Program-made: the position numbers and the translations under genes | Assembly: GCA_964016985.1 (NCBI GenBank) | Contig: OZ024831.1 | Location: 82,376,263-82,440,262 of the forward strand | Direction: 5' to 3' | Source of the DNA: Anodontia alba | Lineage: Eukaryota; Mollusca; Bivalvia; Lucinida; Lucinidae | DNA length: 64,000 nt | Notes under the pieces: generated by a model | Databases searched by the model: none | What the model was told of the DNA's origin: nothing | Seen by the model: the letters and a program-made list of their open reading frames with translations, nothing else | Shown: positions 50,420 to 61,420 of the stretch, piece by piece | Layout of the letters: each line of letters opens with the position of its first letter | How positions within the stretch are numbered: the first letter of the stretch is position 1

Positions 50420-50731
50420 CAGTCGACTCTCGTTATCTCGAAATCCAAGGGACTCTATGAAACACTTCTAGATATCCATACTTCGACATATCAGATTTGC
50501 GGAACTGAGGAAAACAAATAATCGAACAACCACCTTTAACAAAATGAATATGTAATTTGATTCCAAAGTTAGAGATATATTGAAAATATTGTGGGAAAGA
50601 GGAGAAGAGCAATTTCTCCTCTTTTCCACAATATTTTGTTGCCTATTGGTAGATCTCTGTGGGGCCAGACTTTCACTTCGAGATAAGCCATTATTCGAGA
50701 TAAGCGAGTTCGAGATAACGTGAGTCGACTG
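50420..50731. mobile_element. pogo/Tc1-type MITE with TA flanks
   Basis: CAGTCGACTCTCGTTATCTC and GAGATAACGTGAGTCGACTG; TA at 50418-50419 and 50732-50733. Inner hairpin AATATTGTGGGAAAGAGGAG facing CTCCTCTTTTCCACAATATT, with the tip shortened (AAGAGCAATTT). A second GAGATAAGC motif lies inside the right TIR. Confidence 0.9.
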
Positions 50732-50842
50732 TAACTTGATACAATTCCAAGCTCTTTTTACCAAATTTTCGGAGCAGATTCGCTCCTTCCTCAAGGAAAA
50801 CAGAAAAAAAAAAAAAAAAAAAAAATTCTAATACATTAATAC

Positions 50843-50932
50843 GATGAACAACATGACTTCTAATGTTTACCTCCCCTGAGTTCCTGAAGTGTAAAGAAAT
50901 GGGGAGGTAAACATTTGAAGCCATGTTGTTCA
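50843..50932. repeat. Fold-back with ATGAACAACATG ends
   Basis: ATGAACAACATGACTTCTAA-TGTTTACCTCCCC facing GGGGAGGTAAACATTTGAAG-CCATGTTGTTCAT. It lies between two pogo-like MITEs and just after a run of 25 A. Confidence 0.85.
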
Positions 50933-50948
50933 TCACATAAAATGTAAT

Positions 50949-51272
50949 AAGTCGACTCTCGTTATCTCAAATTCCAAGGGACTCTCTGAAATATTTCGAG
51001 ATATCCGTACCTCGACATATCAGATTTGCAGAGTTCAGGAAAAAATAATTCGATTAACCACATTTAATAAATATATATGAATTGAACTCTTGATAGATAT
51101 ATTGAAAATATTGTGGAAAAGAGGAGAAATTGCTCCTTAGGAGCAATTTCTCCTCTTTTCCACAATATTTTTAGCTGTTGTTAGATTTTCATGTTTAGGC
51201 AGAGACCAGATTTACACTTCGAGATAAGCGGTTATTCGAGATAAGCGAGCTCGAGATAGCGAGAGTCAACTG
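50949..51272. mobile_element. pogo/Tc1-type MITE, left tip decayed
   Basis: AAGTCGACTCTCGTTATCTC left, CGAGAGTCAACTG right followed by TA. The inner hairpin is perfect: ATATTGTGGAAAAGAGGAGA and complement around TTGCTCCTTAGGAGCAA. Confidence 0.88.
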
Positions 51273-51408
51273 TACTATTAATTTTGCCGTTAAGAAATCG
51301 GTAATTCTAAAGATTAGGGGTTTGACATCTTTAAAGGAACTAATATATTTGTGAATGTTTACGGCTTGGGGTTTGAATTGAATTTATGTATTGCCCGTTT
51401 GACGTATT

Positions 51409-51410
<2 letters not shown>
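51273..51410. other. No feature recognised
   Basis: Spacer before the TG run. Confidence 0.3.

Positions 51411-51479
<69 letters not shown>
51411..51479. repeat. (TG)n microsatellite, ~34 units
   Basis: Uninterrupted alternating TG over 69 bases; a possible Z-DNA former and length-polymorphic site. Confidence 0.95.
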
Positions 51480-51483
<4 letters not shown>

Positions 51484-51589
51484 CCTATCATGATTACATT
51501 ATAAATTATTGAACGCCAAATCGATATTTTTCGTTTCGCCAAAGGTCATAAATGAGTAGTGGACATGAGTCACTGTATTTACTCCCAGT

Positions 51590-51660
51590 ATTTGGTTAGA
51601 CAAGCCATAGAACGCAGCGTCTGATCGGGGTCTACACTGTTTGCTGCTCATCCAGTAAAT
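51590..51660. repeat. A' fragment
   Basis: GCGTCTGATCGGGGTCTACA-CTGTTTGCTGCTCATCCAGT; only the right half is clear. 51661-51874 has no recognised feature. Confidence 0.65.
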
Positions 51661-51874
51661 GGCTTTCAAACGATCTGCATGGTTTTGATACCGCCCCGGA
51701 CGATCCATAGACAAGCACATGCCAACAGCTTGTGCATTTAAATGAATTGTGTGACTAACTATAAGGGACAAAACTTGACAAGTCTAGTAAATAATACCAA
51801 GATAATTGTTTCCCTTGAATCCGGGTAACAACAGTCATAACTGTGCGTGTATGTTAGCAACAAGAGATGGTACC

Positions 51875-54800
51875 ATGTCTCTCCTTAGTGTACCTATTGT
51901 AATATGCAGTCTCAGCACAGTACCCTGAGTGTATCTATAGTAATCTGCCGTCTCAGCACAGTCTCATCAGTGTACCTATAGTAATCGGCAGTCCCAGCAC
52001 AGTCTCCTGAGTGTATTTATATTAATCCACAGTCCCAGCTAAATCTCCCAAGGACTCCTATTGTAATGTACAGTTCCAGCACAGTCTCCTCAGTGTACCT
52101 ATATTAATCTATTTTCCCAGCACACTCCCCAGTGCACATTTAGTAGTTACAATCTCAGCACAGTATTCCTAGTGTACCTCTAGTAATCTACAGTCCCAGC
52201 ACACTTCCCAGTGCGCCTTTAGTAGTTACAGTCTCAGCACAGTATACCTAGTGCACCTATAATAATCTACAGTCCCAGCACAGTTTCACCAATGTATTTA
52301 AAGTAATCAAAAGGCCCAGCACAGTCACCTCAGTGCACTTATAGTAGTCTACAGTCCTAGCAGTCTCCTCAGTGTACCTATAGTAGCCTACAGTCTCGGC
52401 AGCGTATCCCTAGTGCACCTATAGCAATCTACAGTCCCAGCACAGTCCCCAGTGCATCTGTAGTAGTTACAGTCTCAGCACAGTATCCCTAGTGCACCTA
52501 TAATAATCTACAGTCCCAGCACAGTTTCACCAATGTATTTAATCAAAAGGCCCAGCACAGTCACCTCAATGCGCTTATAGTAGTCTACAGTCCTAGCAGT
52601 CTCCTCAGTGTACCTATAGTAGCCTACAGTCCACGCACAGTCTCTTCAGTGTACCTATAGTAATTTACAGTTCAAGCAGAGTCTCCTCAGTGCACCTATA
52701 GTAATCAACAGTCCTAGCAGCCTCCTCGGTGTACCTATAGTAATATACAGCCCATGCACAGTATCCTCAGTGTACCTATAGTAGTCTACAGTTCAAGCAC
52801 ACTCTCCTCAGTGCACCTATAGTAATCTACAGCCCTAGCAGTCTCCTCAGTGTACCTATAGTAATCTACAGTCCACGCACAGTCTCCTCAGAGTACCTAT
52901 AGTAATCTACAGTTCAAGCACAGTCTCCTCAGTATACCTATAGCAATCTACAGACCAAGCACAGTCTCATAAGTCTACCTATAGTAATCTACAGTCGAAG
53001 CACATTTACCTCAGTGTACATATAGTTAACGACAGTCCAAGCACAGTCACCTCAGTGCGCCTATAGTAACCTACAGTGCAAGCACAGTCTCCCCAGTATA
53101 CCTATAGTATCTACGGTCCAAGAACCGTCACCTTAGTATACCTATAGTAATCTACAGTCCAAGCACAGTCACCTCAGTGCACCTATAGTATTTAACAGTC
53201 GAAACACAGTTACCTCAGTATACCTGTAGTAATCTACAGTCCAGCACTTACAGTAATCTAAAGTACAAGCACAGTCTCCTCAGTGTACCTGTAGTAATCT
53301 ACAGTCCAAGTTCAGTCTCCTCAGTATACCTTTAGAAATCTACAGTCAAAGCACAGTCTCCTCAGTATACCTATAGTAATCTACAGTCACAGCACAGTCA
53401 CCTCAGTGCAGATATAATAATCTACAGTCAAAACACAGTCTCCAGAGTATACTTATAGTAATCTACAGTCCAAACACAGTCTCCTCAGTGTACCTATAGT
53501 AATCTACAGTCCGTGCACAGTTATCTCAGTGCACCTATAATAATCTACAGTCCAAGCACAGTCAACTCAATTAACCTATAATAATCTACAATCCAAGTAC
53601 CGTCACCTCAGTGTACCTATAGTTATCTTAAGTCCCAGCACAGTCACCTCAGTGCATCTTTAGTAATCTACAGTCGAAGCATAGTCACCTTAGTGCACCT
53701 ATAGTAATCTACAGTCCAAGCACAGTCTCCTCAGTATACCTATAGTAATCTACAGTCCAAGCACAGTCACCTCAGTGCACCTTTAATAATCTACAGTCCA
53801 AGCACAGTCACCTCGGTATACCTATAGTAATCTAAAGTCCCAGCACAGTCATCTCAGTGCAAATATAGTAATCTACAGTCCAAGCACAATCTCCTCAGTG
53901 CACCTATAATAATCTACAGTCCAAGCACAATGTCCTCAGTATATACTTATAGTAGTCTAATGTCCCAGCACAGTCACCTCAGTGCACCTATAGTAATCTA
54001 CACTCCAAGCACATGCTCCTTCGTATATCTCTAGTAATCTACAGTCCAAGCAAAATCACCTCAGTATACCTATAGTAATCTAAAACCCCAACACAGTCAC
54101 CTCAGTGCACCTATAGTAATCTACAGTCCAAGCACAGTCTCCTCAGTGCACTATAGTAATCTAAAGTCCAAGCACAGTCACCTCAGTGTACCTATAGTAA
54201 TCTACAATCCAAGCACAGTCACCTCAGTGCACATAGTAATCTACAGTCCCAGCACAGTCACCTTAGTATACCTATAGTAATACACAGTCCCAGCACCTAA
54301 AGTATACCTATAGTAATCTTAAGTCCCAGCACAGTCACCTCAGTAAACCTAATAGTCTACAGTCCAAACACAGTCACCTCAGTGCACCCATAGTAATCTA
54401 CAGTCCAGCACTCAATCTCAGTGCATCTGCAGTAATCTACAGTTCTAGCACAGTCATCTCAGTGTACCCATAGTAATCTATAGTCCAAACACAGTCCTCA
54501 GTATACCTATAGTAATTTAAAGTCCCTGCTCAGTCACCTCAGTGCACCTATAGTAATCTACAGTCCAAGCACAGTCATCCCAGTGCTCCTGTAGTAATGT
54601 TCAGTCCAAGCACAGCCTCGGCAGTGTACATAAAGTAATCTAAAATCCCAGCACAGTCACCTAAGTACACCTATAGTAATCTACAGTCCAAGCACAGTCA
54701 CCTCAGTGTACACATAGTCCAAACAAAGTCACCTTAGTGCACCATTAGTAATCTACAGTCCAAGCACAGTCACCTCGGTATACCTAAAGTAATCTAAAGC

Positions 54801-57226
54801 CCCAGTTCAGTCATCTCAGTGCATATATAGTAATCTACAGTCCAAGCAAAATCTCCTCAGTGCACCTATAATAATCTACAGTCCAAGCACAGTCTGCTCA
54901 GTATACCTATAGTAATCTAATGTCCCAGCACAGTCACCTCAGTGCATCAATAGTAATCTATAGTCCAAGCACAAGCTCCTCCGTATACCTCTAGTAATCT
55001 ACAGTCCAAGCACAGTCACGTCAGTGCACCTATAGTAATGTACAGTCCAAGCACAGTCTCCACAGTGCACCTATAGTAATCAACAGTCCGAGCACATTCT
55101 CTTAGTATACCTATAGCAATCTAGAGTCCACGCACAATCACCTCAATACACATATAGTAAGCCACAGTCCAAGCACAGTTATCCCAGTATATCTATTGTA
55201 ATCTATAGTTCAAGCACAGTCATCTCAATGCACCTATAATAATGTACAGTCCAAGCACAGTCGCCTCAAGCCAACCTATAGTAATCTACAGTCCAAGCAT
55301 AGTCTCCTCAGCGCACCTATAATAATTCACAGTCCAAGCACAGTCTCCTCCGTATACCAATAGTAATCTAAAGTTCCAGCACAGTCACCTCAGTTCACCT
55401 ATAGTAATCTACAGTCCAAGCACAGTCTCCTAAATATACCTATAGTAATCTACAGTCCAAGCAGAGTCTCCTCAGTCTACCTATAATTATCTACTGTCCA
55501 AGCACAGTCTCCTCAGTATACCTATAGTAATCTACAGTCCAAGCACAGGATCCTCAGTATAACTATAATATAATCTACTGTCCAAGCAAAGTCACCTCAG
55601 TGCACTTATAGTAGTCTAAAGTCCCAGCGCAGTTACCTCAGTGCACCTATTGTAATCTACAGTCGAAGCATAGTCACCTCAGTGCTCCTATAGTAATGTA
55701 CAGTCCAAGCACAGTCTCGTCAGTATACCTATAGGAATCTAAAGTCCCAGCTCAGTCATCGCAGTGCACGAATAGTAATCTACTGTCAAAGCACAGTCAC
55801 CTCAATGCACTTATAGTAATCTAAAGTCCCAGCACAGTCACCTCAGTGTACCTATTGTAGTCTACAGTCCAACACAGTCACCTCAGTGCACCTATAGTAA
55901 TCTACAGTCCTAGCACAGTCTCCTTAGTATACCTATAGTAATCTAAAGTCCAGCACTGTCACCTCAGTGCACCTTTAGCAATCTACAGTTCAAGCACAGT
56001 CACTTCAGTGTACCCATAGTAATCTACAGTCCAAACACAGTCCTCAGTATACCAATAGTAATTTTAAGTCCCAGCACAGTCACCTCAGTGCAACTATAGT
56101 AATCTACAGTCCAAGCATAGTCACCTCAGTGCTCCTATAGTAATGTAAGGTCCAAGCACAGTCTCACCAGTGTACCTATAGGAAACTAAAGTCCAAGCTC
56201 AGTCATCTCAGTGCATTTATAGTAATCTACTGTCAAAGCACAGTCACCTCAATGCACCTATAGTAATCTATAGTCCAAGCACAGTCTCCGCAGTATACCT
56301 ATAGTAATCTACATCCAACACAGTCACCCCATTGCACCTATAATAATCTACAGTCAAAGCACAGTCACCTCGATGCACCTATAGTACTTTACAATCCAAG
56401 CACAGTCTCCTTAGTATACCTATAGCAATCTACAGCCCAGCACAGTCACCTCAGCGTACCTATAGTAGTCTACAATCCAACACAGTCACCTCAGTGCGCC
56501 TATAGTAATCTACAGTCCAAGCACAGTCACCTCAATGCACCTATAGTAATCTACTGTCCAAGCACAGTCACCTCAGCGTACCCATAGTAATCTACAGTCC
56601 AAGCGGCGTCTCCTCAGTATACCAATAGTAATCTACAGTCCAAGCACAGTCACCTCAGTGCCACTATAGTAATCTACAGTCCAAGCCCAATCACCTCAGT
56701 GCACCTATAATAATCTACTTTCCAAGCACAGTCACCTCAGTGCATTTATAGTAATCTACAGTCCCAGCACAGTATACCGATAGTAATATACAGTCCAAGC
56801 ACAGTCACCCCAGTGCACCTATAGTAATCTATTGTCCAAGTACAGTCACCTCAGTGCACATATAGTAATCTACAGTCCAAGCACAGTCACCTCAGTGCAC
56901 CTATAGTAATATACAGTCCAAGCACAATCTCCTTAGTGTACCTATAGTAATCTACAGTCCAAGCACAGTCACCTCAGTGCACCTATGGTAATATACAGTC
57001 CAAGCACAGTCTCCTCAGTGTACCTATAGTAATCTACTGTCCAAGCACAGTCACCTCAGTGCACCTATATTAATCTTAAGTCCCAGCACAGTCTTCTCAG
57101 TATACCTATAGTAATCTAAAGTCCTAGCACAGTCACCTCAGTGCACCTATAGTAATCTACAGTCCCAGCAGTCTCCTCAGTGTACCTATAGTAATCTAGT
57201 CCCAGCACAGTCTCCTCTGTGTACGT
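51875..57226. repeat. 5.35-kb minisatellite, 41-bp unit, ~130 copies by length
   Basis: The unit is CACAGTCACCTCAGTGCACC, TATAGTAATCTACAGTCCAA, G. Two alternating flavours recur: CACCTCAGTGCACC and CTCCTCAGTATACC or CTCCTCAGTGTACC. The left 0.8 kb (51.9-52.7) is most degenerate, with CAGTCCCAGC-type units and a 200-bp block (52190-52380) repeated at 52440-52620. The period is not a multiple of three and no long frame survives. Confidence 0.95.
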
Positions 57227-57270
57227 TTATTGACGTTGAATCAACGTTGAATGGACGTTGTTTCAACGTT

Positions 57271-57571
57271 TATTTGTGTTGAGGTTTTACGGCCCAGTCA
57301 ACCCAATGGGTCATATCGAGCGCGGTCAGTTTACCTAACCACACGTTTACTGGGCAGGCTTTGTCCTCTAAGCGGTTAACCAGTATTGTGCACATTCTTT
57401 CGCCAGAAACTGACCACTGCCCTTCTTGAATCAGCAAAAGGGAGAGAATGATCGTAGAAAATATTTCATGATCAATCTCCACGAAATAATGTTGCCGACC
57501 TCGGCGGGGGTTGAACCCGCGACCTCCTGGTCTCCAGTCGGACGGCGCATCCAATTGAGCCACCGAGGCCG
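57271..57571 (-). mobile_element. tRNA-derived SINE (family 1) at the edge of the minisatellite
   Basis: Minus-strand head CCGGCCTCGGTGGCTCAATT, B box GGTTCAACCCC, 3' end GGCCGTAAAACCTCAACACA. Flanked by GTTGTTTCAACGTT (57257-57270) and GTTGTTTCAATGTT (57572-57585), a 14-bp target duplication with one change. The target lies in a short AACGTTGAATCAACGTT-type palindromic tract. The 127-codon minus-strand frame here is SINE sequence. Confidence 0.9.
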
Positions 57572-57794
57572 GTTGTTTCAATGTTGTGTGCCTGCTGGGT
57601 ATACCTACTGATTTGTCTAAACAAATTCGCTGGATGAGTGGCAAACTAACCAAAATTGGTCTTATCGCCTAACACTGACGTGCCGTGCAATTCCGTCTGC
57701 AGCAGGATACCAAGCAGTTCCAGCTTCTAGAATTGTCAACTATCAAATCTCGCATCAAGAAGTTTAATGTTTGTTCTATGGTGCCTACGACAGA
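57572..57794. other. No feature recognised
   Basis: Contains AATTCGCTGGATGAGTGGCA; no gene. Confidence 0.3.
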
Positions 57795-57895
57795 CAACAA
57801 GTAATAACAGGATTTGAACCCATGACCTTTATGATCCTAAGTGCGGTGCTTTTACAGCGCTTATCAACTATTTGAGTTATTTCCCTTAGACTGTT
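57795..57895 (-). repeat. tRNA-like SINE head or tRNA pseudogene
   Basis: Minus strand: TAACTCAAATAGTTGATAAGCGC (A-box-like, split here 57862-57884) and a perfect B box GGTTCAAATCC near 57815. The arms do not fold into a complete tRNA, and no anticodon stem is secure. Confidence 0.6.
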
Positions 57896-58247
57896 AAATT
57901 TTTGGCAGAGTTTGCAAGCCGAATAAAATTAGGGAGGTTGCGAGGTCCTCACAGTCTATTATCTTTACATTAAATAAAGAAGGAAATGTCCAGTTTTTGT
58001 TTTTGGTGTACGTGTGTAAAACTGGGGCGTGGGACCCAAAAGATTAGGGAGTCTCGCAAGAGAATAGGTATAATTAACATGTTTGGGATTGTCCATACCC
58101 CGCAGCCTAAAACAAATTTCTCAATGTATCCCATATCCCATAACTGGATTTTGCTATATCACTAAATCGTGATATCTCTTATCCCAAAATTCCTAAATAT
58201 CCCACAGGATAAAAGAGGACCATTTGAAATCAGAACCCAGCTAGCAT
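57896..58247. other. No feature recognised
   Basis: Includes ATCCCATATCCCATAACT and TATCCCAAAATTCCTAAATA, loosely repetitive ATCCC words. Confidence 0.3.
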
Positions 58248-58325
58248 TCTGCTTAAATCTACATGTATATCGGACAGGTTTACAGTCGGGCCGATAACGG
58301 TCCGATATAGGTAGATTTGAGCATA
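58248..58325. repeat. Small fold-back
   Basis: TGCTTAAATCTACATGTATA-TCGGAC faces GTCCGATATAGGTAGATTTG-AGCA across GGTTTACAGTCGGGCCGATAACG. Confidence 0.8.
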
Positions 58326-58412
58326 CACTAAAGAAAGCAAGTAAGAGGAATTTATCCTTACCTCTTCCTCATCAACGTAGATTATTTTTAATTTAAAACC
58401 AGGCAGTACCTG

Positions 58413-58612
58413 TACGAGGGGTGGTCGAAAAGATCTGAGCTTTACGGCCGTCACACGGTACTAACACTAGCTGTTGTGAAGTCTGATTGAGCTACTTAGA
58501 ACTGGCGCATAATACAAAATTGCAGTTTTTTTGACGGTAGCCATTGCAATGACTAATGTATGGACTGGATCATTGTCTTGATGAAACAGTGCACCCTCAC
58601 AGTGCAGCCTTC
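58413..58612 (-). pseudogene. Mariner transposase fragment with one terminal repeat
   Basis: The minus strand reads EGALFHQDNDPVHTLVIAMA-TVKK, matching the mariner region around the second catalytic Asp (family pattern HQDNAPVH), then decays. The C-terminal segment with the third Asp is gone. At 58413 a TA is followed by CGAGGGGTGGTCGAAAAG, which has the look of a mariner terminal repeat. So the middle of the gene has been joined near the 3' end by deletion. The other end was not found. Confidence 0.8.
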
Positions 58613-59755
58613 TCGAGGCGCCGAAAATAGAAAAGATGAGAAACAAACAATGACAAGCTACAACGGCACAGTTGCAATAGCCGAAGAACAGCAGTAGAGG
58701 GACCGTCTTTCAACCGTCAGCAGAAACGTCTACTTAGGACTTAAACTGATTTTGCTCGATTGAAACCTCGTCCTCAATTCTAATGCAGTTTTAAAATTAC
58801 AAATATATGTTCGGTCTTTGTAGTCATCCACCTCATCAGTGAAACATCATATTAAAACACAAATATCGTAGTCGACCCACTTACCGCACATACTCCTATA
58901 AGCGCACAGTCAAGCAATTTCGTAGTCTCCAGATTACAGACCATCTATCTACTTCTTTATAAAAACATATGTTGATGGTACTCACTTAGATTGCCTCGAC
59001 GTAGGCGCTATATTGCATAGAGCCCATCACCCTTTCATCTCGATATGACTTAATGTTGAAAGGGACGCAAAACACCAAACCGTCATCATCATCGTCAATT
59101 CTGGTGATACTAGTAGAGTCATTGTACATAAATTAGACCTTTTGTTCTTTATCAGCACAAGCTGTCACATCTAGCATACAAATGTATGGTTAATTATAGT
59201 TAGATGCGCGTAATAGTCTATTGTTCTTGAAATACGATATTTGTAAAGCAAGGAATTACATGACGCGCAAATTCGGAAAAAAATGTCCTTATGCGATAAG
59301 CAAACAGCGAAGGCCTAGATGTGCCTACGCATCTGTGTAGTCTGATCTGGCCATTCTCTGTTCGTCGACATATACTACAGTATCCACTGATTGTGTAAGC
59401 GAGCAACGAAGGCCTTGATCTGGGCCTGCACTGCCCGCAAATTGCATAAGGGCCTTTTTCGTGCTTTGTGATTCATTGTTCTTATCACAGAAATATTTAG
59501 TCAATATTACATTTACGGCCTTTACCTATCGACAAAACAAGAAAAAACACGTTTTTGAAAACATGTTTTATGATAGGGCAAATGCTTACAGTGCGGCAAG
59601 AATTGTTTATTGAGAATGTATGAAGGCAGCACAATTCCAATGTGTACATGAAGTTTATACAACGTAGCATCAACGTTGAGTGATTCTTTTGCATGTACAG
59701 ACCCTCTTTATGACAGGACACAGTCCAGAGGCTGGAATACGTTCAAGTAAGCAAA
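58613..59755. other. Low-repeat DNA, no gene called
   Basis: ATATGTTGATGGTACTCACT and GATTGCCTCGACGTAGGCGC at 58969-59005 is a badly decayed C-type core. AGCAAACAGCGAAGGCCTAG and GAGCAACGAAGGCCTTGATC (59303, 59404) are A-related. Frames at 59218-59406 and 59497-59721 on minus have no domain. Confidence 0.4.
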
Positions 59756-61022
59756 ACACTTGCAAAGGCCATCATTAACTACAGATATCGAAATAGTATA
59801 GAAAATGTCCAGGAAGTGCCAAAATCACAGAACATAGTCTACCAATGACACCACAAGGGCGACTAAATAACATAGTGTACCAATGAACCAAAAGGACAAC
59901 TAAATAACATAGTCTACCAATGAACCACAAGGACGAGTAAATATTATAGTCTACCAATGACACCACAAGGACGAATAGATAACATAATTTACCAATGACA
60001 CAACAAGAATGAGTAAATAACACAGCCTACCAATGACACCACAAGGACGAGTCTGGCAATGATACCAAAAGGACGAGTCTGCCAATGAACCAAAAGAACG
60101 AGTAAATAATATAGTCTACCAATGACATTATAAGGACGAGTAAATTACATAGTCTACCAATGACATCAAAAGGACGAGTAAATAACATAGTCTGGCAATG
60201 ATACCACAAGAACGAGTAAAAAGCATAGTCTACCAATGACACACCAAGGACGAGTAAATAACATAATCTACCAATGCCATCACAAGGACGAGTAAATAAC
60301 ATAGTCTGGCAATGATACCACAAGGACGAGTAAAAACATAGCCTACCAATGACATCACAAGGACGAGTAAATAACATAGCCTGGCAATGATACCACAAGG
60401 ATGAGTAAAAAACATAGTCTACCAATGACACAACAAGGACGAGTAAATAACATAGTCTACCAACGACATCATAAGAGCGAATAAAGAATATAATCTACAA
60501 ATGACACCATAAGGACGAATAAATAGCATAGTCTACCAAGGAGCCAAAATGACAAGTAAATAATATAGTCTATTAATGACACTACAAGGACAAGTAAATA
60601 ACATAGTCTACCAATGACATCACAAGGACGAGTAAATAACATAGTCTGTCAAAGATACAGCAATGGTGAGTAAATAACATAGTTTACCAATGACACAACA
60701 AGGACAAGTAAATAACATAGTGTACCAATGACACAACAAGGACAAGTAAATAACATAGTGTACCAATGACATCATAAGGACGAATAAATAACATAATCTA
60801 CCAATGACATCATAAGGACGAATAAATAACATAATCTACCAATGACATCATAAGGACGAATAAATAACATAATCTACCAATGGCACCATAAGGACGAATA
60901 AGTAACATAATCTACTAATGACACAAAAAGGACGAGTAAATGACATAGTCTACAAATGGCACCACAAGGACGAGTAAATAACAATAGTTAACAATGACAC
61001 AATAAGGACAAATAAATAACAT
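59756..61022. repeat. 38-bp minisatellite block 1 (~31 units) with left flank
   Basis: The unit is GACACCACAAGGACGAGTAA, ATAACATAGTCTACCAAT. Left flank 59756-59826 holds GCAAAGGCC, CTACAGATATCGAAATAGTA-TAG and GTCCAGGAAGTG, which is repeated at the left of block 2. Minus-strand frames up to 134 codons across the array come from few stops in the unit and shift with each 38-bp period. Confidence 0.92.
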
Positions 61023-61420
61023 AAATACAGAAATCTGTCTTAACACAATACCAATACAGAAAGACATCTTAGCTGGCCATTAAGGTGTTTTAAAAACATT
61101 TTCATGTGCAAAAATTACACTTTTCCAAATGTGTCTTCCAAACACCGTTAGTCAGCATTTATGTCGTTTGCGTTATTTGTGTATGCATGAAGGTGTCCGA
61201 TAATTAAAAACAAGAAGAGGTCATAAATGTTTATTTATGTTTCATAACATGTAAGAAGTAACAACACACGGCTACTCCCCGTATCAACGCCTTGAAAATG
61301 GCATTTCCCCCAATTTAACCAATCATCAAATCGGCGATTGAATTTTCTTTCGACATGGCCAATTTGAAGAGAAATTTGAGCCGTGTAATTGGCAAAGAGC
61401 GATTTTAACTTTAAGTAAAG
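61023..61420. other. Unique spacer between two minisatellite blocks
   Basis: No repeats recognised; a 64-codon minus-strand frame (61235-61429) lacks any domain. Confidence 0.4.

Noticed and set aside
51875..57226. Could the repeats be a CRISPR array?
   Set aside because: Units are contiguous 41-bp tandem repeats without unique spacers, in a eukaryotic context with SINEs and spliced exons.
57270..57653. 127-codon minus-strand frame
   Set aside because: Lies inside a tRNA-derived SINE; the same text appears in the copies at 10.1 and 36.6 kb.
57795..57895. Functional tRNA gene
   Set aside because: Only the A-box-like and B-box regions are good; acceptor and anticodon stems do not pair convincingly, so it is treated as a SINE head or pseudogene.
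60027..60431. 134-codon minus-strand frame with repeating LVDYVIYSSLW / IGRLCYLLVL text
   Set aside because: It is the translation of the 38-bp minisatellite; 38 is not a multiple of three, the frames rotate and the unit has few stops. No start context or splice sites.
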